DNA of 6,678 nt from positions 1-6,678 of the forward strand of contig JAPOON010000563.1 in NCBI GenBank assembly GCA_026713405.1, in the 5' to 3' direction. Below are positions 6,662-6,678 of the stretch, in pieces. The translations under genes were made by a program, and so were the position numbers. The notes beneath the pieces were generated by a model that was given only the letters and a program-made list of their open reading frames with translations, did not search any database and was not told the origin of the DNA. The number at the start of each line of letters is the position of its first letter. Positions within the stretch are counted from its first letter, which is position 1. This stretch comes from Gammaproteobacteria bacterium. Its GTDB lineage: Bacteria > Pseudomonadota > Gammaproteobacteria > Pseudomonadales > Azotimanducaceae_A.

Positions 6662-6678
6662 CCGGAGGGCGTGCCCCA

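Overview
The window reads as ordinary chromosomal DNA from a GC-rich Gram-negative bacterium. A type II secretion operon end, a SulP transporter beside a beta-carbonic anhydrase, and secreted or membrane lipid-type enzymes suggest a gammaproteobacterium, possibly free-living or marine. The taxon is an inference; no rRNA or tRNA marker is present.

Layout. (1) 3-1386, plus strand: the 3' part of gspL, then complete gspM. These two bitopic inner-membrane proteins form the assembly platform of the type II secretion system. No gspN follows. (2) 1387-1407: a 21-bp convergent gap holding a G/C hairpin. (3) 1408-3678, minus strand: a two-gene unit with a SulP/BicA-like anion transporter (STAS domain at the C terminus) first and a short beta-carbonic anhydrase second. 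Together they probably import bicarbonate and interconvert it with CO2. (4) 3679-4103: a 425-bp divergent intergenic region with several short palindromes, including an 18-bp dyad just upstream of a TATGAT box. (5) 4104-5240, plus strand: a membrane di-iron hydroxylase of the sterol desaturase / fatty acid hydroxylase superfamily with all the histidine clusters. (6) 5266-6498, minus strand, convergent to it: an exported serine hydrolase of the class C beta-lactamase / family VIII esterase fold with a signal peptide. (7) 6499-6678: non-coding sequence containing a 97-bp long imperfect hairpin (6565-6661), the most distinctive unexplained structure in the window.

The clearest functional link is transporter plus carbonic anhydrase. 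The T2SS could in principle export the periplasmic hydrolase, but nothing in the sequence shows that. I see no phage, insertion sequence with transposase, CRISPR array or obvious defence system. The best candidates for something undescribed are the long hairpin at the right edge and, less strongly, the dyad-containing divergent regulatory region. All functions are read from motifs and remembered family features; no database search was possible.
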